NCBI RefSeq assembly: GCF_002338065.1
Contig: NZ_DDHJ01000014.1
Span: 124,001-188,000, forward strand
From: Pseudomonas sp. UBA1879
Lineage (GTDB): Bacteria; Pseudomonadota; Gammaproteobacteria; Pseudomonadales; Pseudomonadaceae
Reading direction: 5' to 3'
Length of the DNA stretch: 64,000 bases
The position numbers and the translations under genes are program-made. Shown in pieces: positions 1 through 7,941 of the stretch. Below the pieces are notes generated by a model, which worked only from the letters and a program-made list of their open reading frames with translations, ran no database searches and was not told the DNA's origin. How positions within the stretch are numbered: position 1 is the stretch's first letter; every line of letters begins with the position of its first letter.

Positions 1-550
1 GCAACAGGGTCGGCATGACCTGTTCGCAGGGCGCGACAAGATCGACGTCATACCCACCCAGAATGAGGTCGTTGGCGAACTCGCAGCCAATCAGGCCGAC
101 GCCCAGAATCAGCACATGACGCTTGCCTGCCGCCGCGGCACGAAAACGTGCGTAATCCTCAAGATCGTTGATGGGGAAGATCGAATCGCTGGCGTCGCCC
201 TCAACCGGCACGCGCACGGTTTCGGCACCCCACGCCAGGATCAGGTCGCGGTAGTAAACCGACTCTTCGCCTATCCAAAGCCGCTTGTGGCCTGGGTCGA
301 TGCCGCTGACACGCGTGTGAGTGCGCACCTCGGCCTTCAGTTGTTCGGCCATCGCACCGGGTTCGGCCATGCTGAGGCCGTCGGCTTCCTTATTCTTGCC
401 AAAGCCGGTGGAGAGCATGGGCTTGGAGTAGGAGCGACCGTCATCGGCGGTGATCAGCAACAACGGGGTTTCGCCATCGAGCTTGCGAAATTCGCGGGCC
501 AGGTTGTACCCCGCCAGACCAGTACCGATGATCACCACAGGCGCGTTCAT
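1..550 (-). CDS. rubB: Rubredoxin-NAD(+) reductase, partial (C-terminal part outside the window)
   Basis: A FAD/NAD(P)-dependent pyridine nucleotide-disulfide oxidoreductase whose family passes electrons from NAD(P)H to rubredoxin. The N-terminus reads MNAPVVIIGTGLAGYNLARE, a Rossmann GxGxxG FAD-binding fold. A second dinucleotide motif, HVLILGAGLIGCEFA, starts near residue 145 and would bind NAD(P)H. The start is the ATG at 550, preceded by GGAGA. About 183 codons are visible; the family is usually near 380 residues, so roughly the second half lies beyond base 1. The rubredoxin gene lies just upstream on the same strand with a 33-bp gap, so the two are very likely co-transcribed. The symbol follows P. 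aeruginosa usage. Confidence 0.88.
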   Translation of the reverse strand, partial: MNAPVVIIGTGLAGYNLAREFRKLDGETPLLLITADDGRSYSKPMLSTGFGKNKEADGLSMAEPGAMAEQLKAEVRTHTRVSGIDPGHKRLWIGEESVYYRDLILAWGAETVRVPVEGDASDSIFPINDLEDYARFRAAAAGKRHVLILGVGLIGCEFANDLILGGYDVDLVAPCEQVMPTLL

Positions 551-583
551 GCATTTCTCCACATCAGACAGAAAAACAGAAAA

Positions 584-751
584 TCAGGCGATTTCGATCA
601 TTTCAAAATCCAGCTTGCCAACGCCGCAATCAGGGCAGAGCCAGTCTTCCGGCACGTCTTCCCAGAGGGTGCCGGGTGCAATGCCGTCATCAGGCCAACC
701 CTCGGCTTCGTTGTAAATCAGGCCACAGACAATGCATTGCCACTTTTTCAT
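584..751 (-). CDS. rubA: Rubredoxin
   Basis: A 55-residue iron electron carrier. Its two CxxC knuckles, CIVCG near residue 6 and CPDCG near residue 39, supply the four cysteines that hold one Fe. The segment YNEAEGWPDDGIAPGT between them is typical of rubredoxin. Length matches the family (about 54 residues). It ends 33 bp before the reductase start on the same strand, so the pair forms an electron-transfer operon. In Pseudomonas such pairs serve alkane hydroxylases or oxidative stress responses; no hydroxylase gene is in the window, so the partner is unknown. Confidence 0.95.
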   Translation of the reverse strand: MKKWQCIVCGLIYNEAEGWPDDGIAPGTLWEDVPEDWLCPDCGVGKLDFEMIEIA

Positions 752-943
752 CGGTCGGTTCTCTCGGTTTTCAGGCTAGACAGGCCAGACGTTCGGCGGT
801 GATCGCACTTTTTACGAATGGGACAGGGCGTTTTACTGATCGGCGGGCGATGACGCAAGTTTCATCGACACCCATCAACGGCTCCAGTCGTCGGCCAGAA
901 TCGTCAATCATGCTAAGCTCGCCGCCTCGATTGCTGCCAACAT

Positions 944-1528
944 TTGCCCACCGTGACTCAGCAAAATCCCCCTTGTCCGTCCCCTGAATGGCTGTCGCGC
1001 GATCAACTGATCGAAGCGCCTGAGCCTGTCATGCTCAAGTGGCTGTTCCACGAAGATTCCCTGACCCGCCGCCTGACCCGCCTTTCCGAAAACGCCTTTA
1101 GCGTGGTGCCGCTGCACGAAGGCTGGCAACGCCTGCGCGACGATGAGTGCGCCGCGTTGCAACTCCCAAACGGGAGCGAGGGCTGGGTGCGGGAAGTCTA
1201 TCTGCTGGGTCATGGCGAAAAATGGGTGTTCGCCCGCAGCGTCGCCGGGCGTGTTGCCCTTGAACGAGACGGTCTGCACATGGACCAACTCGGCACGCGT
1301 TCGCTGGGTGAATTGCTGTTCAGCGACCGGGCGTTCACGCGCGGCCCGCTGCAGATCTGCCAGTACCCCGCGCCATGGCTGCCGGATGCCGATGTCGAGC
1401 CGGGGCTGTGGGGCCGCCGCTCCTGCTTCAGCCGTGGGCCGTTGAGCATTTTGGTGGCTGAGGTGTTTTTACCGACTGTCTGGCGGGCCATCGCTCACGT
1501 TACCGACGCTAACAAGGAGCGCCCCTGA
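944..1528 (+). CDS. ubiC: Chorismate lyase UbiC
   Basis: Removes pyruvate from chorismate to give 4-hydroxybenzoate, the first committed step of ubiquinone synthesis. The 194-residue protein shows family features: SLTRRLTRLSENAFSV near residue 38, REVYLLGHGEKWVFARSV near 85, and the C-terminal LWGRRSCFSRGPLSILVAEVFLP, whose conserved Arg and Glu line the active site. The start is a TTG at 944; a GTG at 953 is an alternative and no ribosome-binding site clearly separates them. The stop overlaps the ubiA start (TGATG), so translation is probably coupled with the next enzyme of the pathway. Confidence 0.93.
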   Translation: MPTVTQQNPPCPSPEWLSRDQLIEAPEPVMLKWLFHEDSLTRRLTRLSENAFSVVPLHEGWQRLRDDECAALQLPNGSEGWVREVYLLGHGEKWVFARSVAGRVALERDGLHMDQLGTRSLGELLFSDRAFTRGPLQICQYPAPWLPDADVEPGLWGRRSCFSRGPLSILVAEVFLPTVWRAIAHVTDANKERP

Positions 1529-2418
1529 TGTACCTGTCGCTGCTTAAATCCCTCAATCGACTGCATCCCAGGGCGTGGGATTTCATTCAACTGATGCGCC
1601 TGGAAAAACCCATCGGCATTTATCTGCTGCTGTGGCCGACGCTGTGGGCGCTGTGGATTGCCGGTAAAGGCTCACCCTCGGTGGCCAATGTGTTGATTTT
1701 CGTGATCGGCGTGTTTCTGATGCGCGCTGCCGGTTGCGTGATCAATGACTTCGCAGATCGCAAGGTCGACGGGCACGTCAAACGCACCGAACAGCGTCCG
1801 CTGGCCAGCGGCAAGGTCACGTCGAAAGAGGCGCTGATCCTGTTCGCAATTCTGGTCGCGCTGAGCTTCGGCCTGGTGTTGCTGACCAACGCCACCACGA
1901 TCTGGCTGTCATTTGGGGGCTTGGCGCTGGCAGCAACGTACCCGTTCATGAAGCGCTACACCTACTACCCGCAGGTGGTACTGGGCGCGGCATTCTCGTG
2001 GGGCATGCCGATGGCATTCACCGCACAGACCGGTGAGCTGCCCGCTGCGGCATGGCTGCTGTACATCGCCAACCTGCTCTGGACCGTGGGCTACGACACC
2101 TACTACGCGATCACCGATCGCGACGACGACTTGAAGATTGGCGTGAAGTCCACCGCCGTGCTGTTTGGCGATGCCGACCGCGTGATCATCCTGACGCTGC
2201 AAGGTCTGGCGCTGTTCTGCCTGATGCTGGCCGGTTCACGTTTCGAGCTGGGGCTGTATTTCTTCCTCGGCCTGCTGGTGGCCGCCGGTTGTTTCGCGTG
2301 GGAATTCTGGTCGACGCGAGACAGAGACCCGCAAGCCTGCTTCAAAGCGTTTTTACACAACCACTGGGCGGGGTTAGCGATTTTCGTCGGGATCGTGGCG
2401 GATTACGCGCTGCGCTGA
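1528..2418 (+). CDS. ubiA: 4-hydroxybenzoate polyprenyltransferase UbiA
   Basis: An integral membrane enzyme that attaches the polyprenyl tail to 4-hydroxybenzoate in ubiquinone synthesis. Both Mg-diphosphate-binding aspartate motifs are present: NDFADRKVDGHVKRT near residue 74 and DTYYAITDRDDDLKIGVKS near residue 190. About eight hydrophobic helices fill the rest. The 296 residues match the family. It follows ubiC with a one-base overlap. Confidence 0.96.
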   Translation: MYLSLLKSLNRLHPRAWDFIQLMRLEKPIGIYLLLWPTLWALWIAGKGSPSVANVLIFVIGVFLMRAAGCVINDFADRKVDGHVKRTEQRPLASGKVTSKEALILFAILVALSFGLVLLTNATTIWLSFGGLALAATYPFMKRYTYYPQVVLGAAFSWGMPMAFTAQTGELPAAAWLLYIANLLWTVGYDTYYAITDRDDDLKIGVKSTAVLFGDADRVIILTLQGLALFCLMLAGSRFELGLYFFLGLLVAAGCFAWEFWSTRDRDPQACFKAFLHNHWAGLAIFVGIVADYALR

Positions 2419-2451
2419 CCCTTGCAGGTCAGCGCAGGTTGAGGCATCAGA

Positions 2452-2832
2452 TCAAGGCTTGGCCACGTGCCAGACGTCGCCTTTGCCGTCGCCGGTCTTG
2501 TCGCCAGCGGCCTTGTCAGCTTTGAAGGTGTACAGCGGCCTGCCTTTGTAAACCCACTGAGAAGCACCGTCGTCACGCTTGATGATGGTCCAGTCGCCCT
2601 CGGCCTTGTCGCTGGCGCTCGCGGTCAACGGTGGCCAGTTGGTCGCGCACTGATCGTTGCAGACTGACTTCCCGGCTGAGGTGTCTTTGTCAAAGGTGTA
2701 GAGGGTCAGGCCCTGATGCGTCGTCAGTACGCCGTCAGTGGTCATTGCCGGAGCGGCGGCGAACGCCATGCCTGACGACGCCAACGCGGCAGCGGCCAGC
2801 AGCCCCATCAAAACGGAAGAGATTTTCACCAT
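2452..2832 (-). CDS. Secreted repeat protein of the COG4315 type
   Basis: A 126-residue exported protein of unknown function. Residues 1-25 form a signal peptide ending AFAAA, without a lipobox cysteine. The mature part has two copies of the family's Y-x-F-x-x-D type motif: LTLYTFDKDTSAGKSVCNDQCATNWPP near residue 43 and RPLYTFKADKAAGDKTGDG near residue 98. Two cysteines, in CNDQC, could form a disulfide. The start is supported by AGAGGA eight bases upstream. The gene is transcribed away from phoB, and the two promoters share a 171-bp gap. Confidence 0.85.
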   Translation of the reverse strand: MVKISSVLMGLLAAAALASSGMAFAAAPAMTTDGVLTTHQGLTLYTFDKDTSAGKSVCNDQCATNWPPLTASASDKAEGDWTIIKRDDGASQWVYKGRPLYTFKADKAAGDKTGDGKGDVWHVAKP

Positions 2833-2933
2833 CGGTACATCCTCTTTTTATTCGTCGTTATTTAGACAATTGTTGTAGGACAGGACCGACAGTCTAGCCC
2901 GAGGCCAGACTTCGCGCCTCATTCGAATTAAGC

Positions 2934-2955
2934 TGTCACACGACTGCAATAATTC
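2934..2955 (+). promoter_or_regulatory. Probable Pho box upstream of phoB
   Basis: Two 11-bp units, the first beginning TGTCACA (2934) and the second TGCAATAA (2945), fit the PhoB direct-repeat pattern, the second imperfectly. The site ends 48 bp before the phoB ATG and would give the usual phoBR autoactivation. Confidence 0.55.
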
Positions 2956-3003
2956 CGTTATCTAATGCGCCCCAAGACTGATAAACGACATGAGGTTCGA
3001 GGC

Positions 3004-3693
3004 ATGGTTGGCAGGAGCATTCTGATCGTCGACGACGAAGCGCCGATTCGCGAGATGATCGCAGTCGCACTGGAAATGGCCGGCTATGACTGCATGGAGG
3101 CAGAGAACTCTCAGCAGGCGCACGCCGTCATCGTCGACCGCAAACCCGATTTGATCCTGCTCGACTGGATGCTGCCCGGCACTTCCGGCATCGAGCTGGC
3201 GCGGCGTCTCAAGCGCGATGAGCTGACCGGCGACATCCCGATCATCATGCTTACCGCCAAAGGCGAAGAGGACAACAAGATCCAGGGTCTTGAAGTCGGC
3301 GCCGATGACTACATCACCAAACCCTTTTCCCCACGCGAACTGGTGGCACGCCTCAAGGCCGTGCTGCGTCGTGCAGGCCCGAACGACGGCGAGTCGCCTA
3401 TCGAAGTCGGTGGTCTGCTGCTCGACCCGATCAGCCACCGCGTGACCATCGACGGCAAACCGGCCGAGATGGGCCCGACCGAATACCGCCTGCTGCAGTT
3501 CTTCATGACCCACCAGGAACGCGCCTACACCCGGGGTCAGTTGCTGGATCAGGTCTGGGGCGGCAACGTTTATGTCGAAGAGCGCACCGTTGACGTGCAT
3601 ATCCGTCGTCTGCGCAAAGCCCTCGGCGATGCCTACGAAAATCTGGTACAAACCGTCCGCGGTACTGGCTACCGCTTCTCCACCAAAAGCTGA
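3004..3693 (+). CDS. phoB: Phosphate regulon response regulator PhoB
   Basis: OmpR-family transcription factor that activates phosphate-starvation genes when phosphorylated by PhoR. The receiver domain (residues 1-120) has the acidic pair D10-D11, phosphoacceptor D54 in LLDWMLPG, T83 and K106. The C-terminal winged helix (130-229) includes the recognition region VYVEERTVDVHIRRLRKAL. I place the start at the ATG encoding MVGRSILIVDDE; a longer in-frame form from 2965 adds 13 unconserved residues. The 229-residue length matches PhoB. It is followed by phoR after 52 bp. Confidence 0.97.
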   Translation: MVGRSILIVDDEAPIREMIAVALEMAGYDCMEAENSQQAHAVIVDRKPDLILLDWMLPGTSGIELARRLKRDELTGDIPIIMLTAKGEEDNKIQGLEVGADDYITKPFSPRELVARLKAVLRRAGPNDGESPIEVGGLLLDPISHRVTIDGKPAEMGPTEYRLLQFFMTHQERAYTRGQLLDQVWGGNVYVEERTVDVHIRRLRKALGDAYENLVQTVRGTGYRFSTKS

Positions 3694-3745
3694 GCACGCT
3701 TTTGGGAGCGGATTCGCCATTCGCTGAAGAACAAGGACGCGTTAA

Positions 3746-5047
3746 TTGAATCAAAACTGGCATGGCACCCTGATCCGCCACCTGCTGCTATTGGTCACGG
3801 CCGCGCTGCTGGCGGGGCTGATCAGCGGGCATTACGGCGCGTGCCTGGCAGTCGCCTTGGGTCTTTATCTAGCCTGGACCCTCAAACAATTGCTGCGCCT
3901 GCATGACTGGTTGCGAAACCACAAACCCGACGAGCCGCCGCCTGACGGGTACGGTCTCTGGGGCGACGTCTTCGACAGCATTTATCACCTGCAACGCCGC
4001 GACCAACGTGTGCGGGGGCGTCTGCAAGCGGTCATCGACCGGGTGCAGGAATCCACGGCAGCGTTGAAAGATGCAGTGATCATGCTCGACAGCGACGGCA
4101 ACCTGGAATGGTGGAACCGCGCGTCTGAAACGCTGCTGGGCCTGAAGACACCTCAAGACAGCGGCCAGCCGGTGACCAATCTGGTGCGCCACCCCCGCTT
4201 CAAGGAATATTTCGAACAAGCCAATTACGCCGAGCCGCTGGAGATTCCGTCGCCGGTCAATGACCGTCTGCGCATTCAAATGCTGATTACCCGCTACGGC
4301 AACAATGAGCACCTGATGCTGGTGCGCGACGTCACCCGTCTCCATCAATTGGAACAGATGCGCAAGGACTTCGTCGCCAACGTGTCCCATGAACTGCGCA
4401 CGCCGTTGACGGTGATTTGTGGCTATCTTGAGACCTTGCTCGACAACGTCGAAGACGTGAACCCGCGCTGGCTCCGCGCCTTGCAGCAGATGCAGCAGCA
4501 AGGCGGTCGCATGCAGACTCTGCTCAACGACCTGCTGTTGTTGGCGAAGCTCGAAGCCACTGACTATCCGTCAGACAACCAGCCTGTTGCGGTTCCGGCC
4601 CTCCTGCAATCCATTACCAATGATGCACAGGCGCTGTCCGGCAGCAAGAATCAGCAGATTACGCTCGACATCGAAGACCACATGAACCTCAAAGGCAGCG
4701 AGGCGGAGTTGCGCAGCGCGTTCTCGAACCTGATCTTCAATGCCGTGAAATACACCCCGGCCGAAGGCAAGATTCGCGTGCGCTGGTGGGCCGACGGGCG
4801 TGGCGCACACTTGAGCGTGCAGGATTCGGGCATCGGCATCGACAGCAAGCACATTCCGCGTCTGACCGAACGTTTCTATCGCGTCGATTCGAGTCGGGCG
4901 TCCAACACCGGGGGCACGGGGTTGGGGCTGGCGATCGTCAAGCATGTGCTGCTGCGCCATCGTGGGTCGATGGAGATCAACAGCGTGTTGGGCAAGGGCA
5001 GCGTATTTATCTGCAACTTCGCCCCTGCACAGATGACCAAGCCCTAG
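3746..5047 (+). CDS. phoR: Phosphate regulon sensor histidine kinase PhoR
   Basis: Membrane-bound sensor kinase partner of PhoB. Two N-terminal hydrophobic segments (about residues 8-46) are followed by a linker with no large periplasmic domain, as in other PhoR proteins. A PAS domain spans about 95-200. The phosphorylated histidine is H215 in NVSHELRTPLT. The catalytic domain shows the N box (NLIFNAVKYTP), G1 (DSGIGI) and G2 (GTGLGLAIVKH). The start is TTG at 3746, eleven bases after AAGGA. PhoR lacks its own ligand sensor and is thought to read Pst transport status through PhoU, encoded in the same window. Confidence 0.96.
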   Translation: MNQNWHGTLIRHLLLLVTAALLAGLISGHYGACLAVALGLYLAWTLKQLLRLHDWLRNHKPDEPPPDGYGLWGDVFDSIYHLQRRDQRVRGRLQAVIDRVQESTAALKDAVIMLDSDGNLEWWNRASETLLGLKTPQDSGQPVTNLVRHPRFKEYFEQANYAEPLEIPSPVNDRLRIQMLITRYGNNEHLMLVRDVTRLHQLEQMRKDFVANVSHELRTPLTVICGYLETLLDNVEDVNPRWLRALQQMQQQGGRMQTLLNDLLLLAKLEATDYPSDNQPVAVPALLQSITNDAQALSGSKNQQITLDIEDHMNLKGSEAELRSAFSNLIFNAVKYTPAEGKIRVRWWADGRGAHLSVQDSGIGIDSKHIPRLTERFYRVDSSRASNTGGTGLGLAIVKHVLLRHRGSMEINSVLGKGSVFICNFAPAQMTKP

Positions 5048-5085
5048 CAAAGCACCTCGATAGCCGCTAAATTGCTGCGCTTATG

Positions 5086-5107
5086 CCCCCGATTCGTGGG
5101 GGTTTGT
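5086..5107 (+). terminator. Possible terminator after phoR
   Basis: A short C5/G5 hairpin with a 7-base loop is followed by TTTGTG. The stem is small and the T-run short, so this is only a moderate call. Confidence 0.4.
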
Positions 5108-5145
5108 GACATCCCTTATCAAAACGGAACCTGCAAAACTCCATC

Positions 5146-6486
5146 ATGGACCCTTCCCCTGGTATTAGCCTGGCTTCAATTTTCGCCGACTTCGGCATGA
5201 TTCTCTTCGCAATGATTCTGGTCCTGCTCAACGGTTTTTTCGTTGCGGCAGAGTTTGCCATGGTCAAGCTGCGCTCCACCCGCGTGGAGGCCATTGCCGA
5301 GAAAAACGGCTGGCGCGGCCGTATCCTGCGCACGGTTCACAGCCAACTCGACGCCTACCTTTCGGCCTGTCAGTTGGGCATCACCCTCGCCTCCCTCGGT
5401 CTCGGTTGGGTCGGCGAACCGGCATTCGCGCACTTGTTGGCGCCACTGTTGGAGATGTTGGGCGTGAACTCGCCGGAGGTCGTCAAAGGCGTGTCGTTCT
5501 TCACGGCCTTCTTCATGATTTCTTACCTGCACATCGTGGTGGGTGAGCTAGCCCCCAAATCCTGGGCCATTCGCAAACCCGAGCTGCTTTCGCTGTGGAC
5601 GGCGGTGCCCCTGTATCTGTTTTATTGGGCGATGTACCCCGCCATTTACCTGCTCAATGCCAGTGCCAACGGCATCCTTCGCATCGCAGGCCAAGGCGAG
5701 CCCGGCCCGCATCATGAACACCATTACAGTCGTGAAGAGCTCAAGCTGATCCTGCATTCAAGCCGGGGGCAGGACCCCAGCGACCAAGGCATGCGAGTGC
5801 TGGCGTCTGCCGTGGAGATGGGCGAGCTGGAAGTCGTGGACTGGGCAAACTCTCGCGAAGACCTCGTGACGCTTGATTTCAATGCACCGCTCAAGGAAAT
5901 CCTTGCACTGTTCCGCCGACACAAATTCAGCCGCTACCCGGTGTACGACGCCGAGCGTGGCGAGTTCGTCGGCCTGCTGCACATCAAGGATCTGCTGCTG
6001 GAACTGGCCGCGCTGGACCATCTTCCGGAAGCCTTCGACCTGGCCGAACTGACCCGTCCGCTGGAGCGCGTGTCCAAGCACATGCCGCTGTCGCGCCTGC
6101 TGGAACAGTTCCGTCAGGGCGGCGCGCACTTCGCGCTGGTGGAGGAAGCCGATGGCAAGGTGATCGGCTACCTGACCATGGAAGACGTGCTGGAAGTGTT
6201 GGTGGGCGACATTCAGGACGAACACCGCAAGGCTGAGCGCGGCATCCTCGCGTATCAGCCGGGCAAGTTGCTGGTGCGGGGCGATACGCCGCTGTTCAAG
6301 GTCGAACGCCTGCTGGGCATTGACCTGGACCACGTCGAGGCCGAAACCCTTGCCGGCCTGATCTACGACAGCCTCAAGCGCGTACCTGAGGAAGAGGAAG
6401 TCATGGAAGTCGAAGGCCTGCGCATCATCATCAAAAAGATGAAAGGCCCGAAGATCGTGCTGGCGAAGGTGTTGAAGCTGGATTGA
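5146..6486 (+). CDS. CNNM/CorC-type membrane protein (DUF21, CBS pair, CorC_HlyC)
   Basis: An inner-membrane protein of the family once called hemolysin C-like, now linked to Mg/Co ion transport or homeostasis. The order is classic: an N-terminal DUF21 domain with three or four membrane segments (about residues 8-170, including QLGITLASLGLGWVGEPA), two CBS domains (about 215-345, including FSRYPVYDAERGEFVGLLHIKD), and a C-terminal CorC_HlyC domain (360-440, DHVEAETLAGLIYDSL). The 446 residues are full length. It stands alone between phoR and a REP-containing gap. The substrate cannot be told from sequence. Confidence 0.88.
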   Translation: MDPSPGISLASIFADFGMILFAMILVLLNGFFVAAEFAMVKLRSTRVEAIAEKNGWRGRILRTVHSQLDAYLSACQLGITLASLGLGWVGEPAFAHLLAPLLEMLGVNSPEVVKGVSFFTAFFMISYLHIVVGELAPKSWAIRKPELLSLWTAVPLYLFYWAMYPAIYLLNASANGILRIAGQGEPGPHHEHHYSREELKLILHSSRGQDPSDQGMRVLASAVEMGELEVVDWANSREDLVTLDFNAPLKEILALFRRHKFSRYPVYDAERGEFVGLLHIKDLLLELAALDHLPEAFDLAELTRPLERVSKHMPLSRLLEQFRQGGAHFALVEEADGKVIGYLTMEDVLEVLVGDIQDEHRKAERGILAYQPGKLLVRGDTPLFKVERLLGIDLDHVEAETLAGLIYDSLKRVPEEEEVMEVEGLRIIIKKMKGPKIVLAKVLKLD

Positions 6487-6511
6487 TGTAAGCCCGAACG
6501 ATGTCGAAAAC

Positions 6512-6602
6512 CTGTAAGAGCCGGCTTGCTGGCGAATGGGGCGAGTCAGCCGACACTTTCATCACTGGCTCACCGCTTTCGCCAGCAAGCCGGCTCCCAC
6601 AG
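6512..6602 (+). repeat. REP pair (REPIN), GCCGGCTTGCTGGCGAA type
   Basis: Two inverted copies of the GAGCCGGCTTGCTGGCGAA hairpin face each other across about 40 bp. This is the commonest repeat type of the window. It lies in the 305-bp gene-free gap between the CNNM gene and the M23 peptidase gene; the rest of that gap holds two other repeat pieces listed below. Confidence 0.9.
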
Positions 6603-6611
6603 TACGACGTC

Positions 6612-6710
6612 GCTCGCAGGTTTATGACCTATGCACGATCTTGGAAACCGCTTAGGTTAGGGCCGCGGTTGGACGAATGCGGTTTGCCAGCCAACGTAGG
6701 ATCTCCCGCA
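6612..6710 (+). repeat. Dispersed ~100-bp repeat, copy 1
   Basis: This stretch, with landmarks TTTATGACCTATGCA and GGACGAATGCGGTTTGCCAG, matches the reverse complement of 42195-42300 at roughly three bases in four by eye. Both copies lie directly beside a REP element of the same type, so REP plus tail may be one composite unit. No coding capacity was recognised. Confidence 0.65.
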
Positions 6711-6713
6711 AAG

Positions 6714-6763
6714 TGAACTGCCCCCTGGGTTGGATGGGTGTCCAACTTCTTGGGGACAGCTCA
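6714..6763 (+). mobile_element. Fused IS3-like terminal inverted repeats (remnant)
   Basis: The left arm TGAACTGCCCCC...TTGGA and the right arm TCCAAC...GGGGACAGCTCA are imperfect inverted repeats with only about six bases between them. TGAACTG-CCCC with a nearby TTGGAC is the look of IS3-family ends. No transposase lies between the arms, so this is either a deletion remnant or a very short non-autonomous element. Confidence 0.5.
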
Positions 6764-6791
6764 AAGACAGCAGGGCCGGCAGCGACTCGGC

Positions 6792-7700
6792 CTAATTGCC
6801 GCCAATCGCAAAATTTGGCAGGTTCTGCACCGGCTGGGCGAATTCGTAGGGTATCGACTCCAGCGCCAGCCCGACGTTGCGCTGCACCACGAAGTGCAGA
6901 TGCGGCCCGGTGCTATTGCCGGTATTGCCTGACCGCCCGAGCGGCGTACCGACAGCGACCCGCTCGCCCTCTTTCACGCTCACCGAGCCTTGTTTCAAAT
7001 GCAGATAAACCCCCATCGTGCCGTCGTCGTGCAGGATGCGCACGAAGTTGCCTGAGGGGTTCGCGCCTCGGCCCGTCTGGCTGTTCTCGGTCTTGATCAC
7101 AGTCCCGCTGCGGGCGGCGATGATCTGCGTGCCTTCCGGCATGGCGATGTCGATGGCGTAGCGGCTTCGCGCGCCCACATGGCTGTAAGCGCCATTGGGC
7201 CCTTGGCTGATACGGAAAGGCCCGCCGACCCATGGCAGTGGATAGCGATACCCGCCCACGTTGCTCGCCAGGCCTCGCTGCGGATCCCCGACGATCGAGC
7301 GCAGGCTGGGTTTGTAGGTCATGGCTTTGCCCGGCACTTGCGGGCTAAGGGCGATCAGGCGTTCGTTGCTGCGGGCGGGAATCGTGCGGCGGATGACCTG
7401 ATCCGCCACGCCGACGACGTTCTTCACGCCCGACAGCTTCAGCTCGATTTCCACCGGCGCATACAGGTCGTTGCGCACGTAGAGACTGTCGGTGCCTTTG
7501 GCTTTTTTGACGTTCAGGCGCACCTGGCTGTCGATGCGTTCGACCATGCGCTCGCGCAGCTTCATTATCTGCGCGCCTTTGACGGGCTGGTCTGTAAACG
7601 AGACCACGCCATTGGCGTCGGTGAATCGGTAGATCGTGATGGCCGAGGCCGACTGCGCGGCCAGAAGCAATGCACACACAACCAGCAAGCGCTCTAACAT
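6792..7700 (-). CDS. M23-family peptidoglycan peptidase with N-terminal DUF4124
   Basis: A predicted periplasmic endopeptidase or divisome accessory protein. A signal peptide (residues 1-19, ending QSASA) precedes a DUF4124-like strand (TIYRFTDANGVVSFTDQP), a middle beta-rich region, and a LytM/M23 domain from about residue 165. Zinc-site motifs are the SHVGARSRYAIDIAMPEGT segment and GPHLHFVV near residue 275. In the first motif the His sits further from the Asp than in the commonest HxxxD form, as in several M23 subfamilies. I chose the start at 7700 because the longer open frame to 7862 adds a non-signal extension. Confidence 0.85.
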   Translation of the reverse strand: MLERLLVVCALLLAAQSASAITIYRFTDANGVVSFTDQPVKGAQIMKLRERMVERIDSQVRLNVKKAKGTDSLYVRNDLYAPVEIELKLSGVKNVVGVADQVIRRTIPARSNERLIALSPQVPGKAMTYKPSLRSIVGDPQRGLASNVGGYRYPLPWVGGPFRISQGPNGAYSHVGARSRYAIDIAMPEGTQIIAARSGTVIKTENSQTGRGANPSGNFVRILHDDGTMGVYLHLKQGSVSVKEGERVAVGTPLGRSGNTGNSTGPHLHFVVQRNVGLALESIPYEFAQPVQNLPNFAIGGN

Positions 7701-7888
7701 CGGGAATGGGCCTGGCGTAAGGGGACGATGAGTGCCCAGCCTAGCAGCGAAGCCGATAGAACGGGACTTATCCGTATCAATCGGTAATAGACGAAGCGTC
7801 AAGGAAATCGCGTCAGGGTCAGACGCGGAGGGTTTTGCAATTTCTATGCTGCATGAGAGCACGCTTGGTCAGGTACATCACAATGCCG

Positions 7889-7925
7889 TGTAGGGGCGCG
7901 CTTGCCGGCGAAGCGCGCTCCTACG
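7889..7925 (+). repeat. Single REP-like hairpin
   Basis: TAGGGGCGCGCTT pairs with AAGCGCGCTCCTA around a GCCGGCG loop, a lone REP of the GCGCGCTTGCC type. It lies between two minus-strand genes and could act as a transcript-end stabiliser for the response-regulator mRNA. Confidence 0.7.
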
Positions 7926-7941
7926 AATTTCATGCAACGGC

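Noticed and set aside
116..802. Long plus-strand open frame over the rubredoxin region
   Set aside because: It is the complement of the reductase and rubredoxin genes and has no family match.
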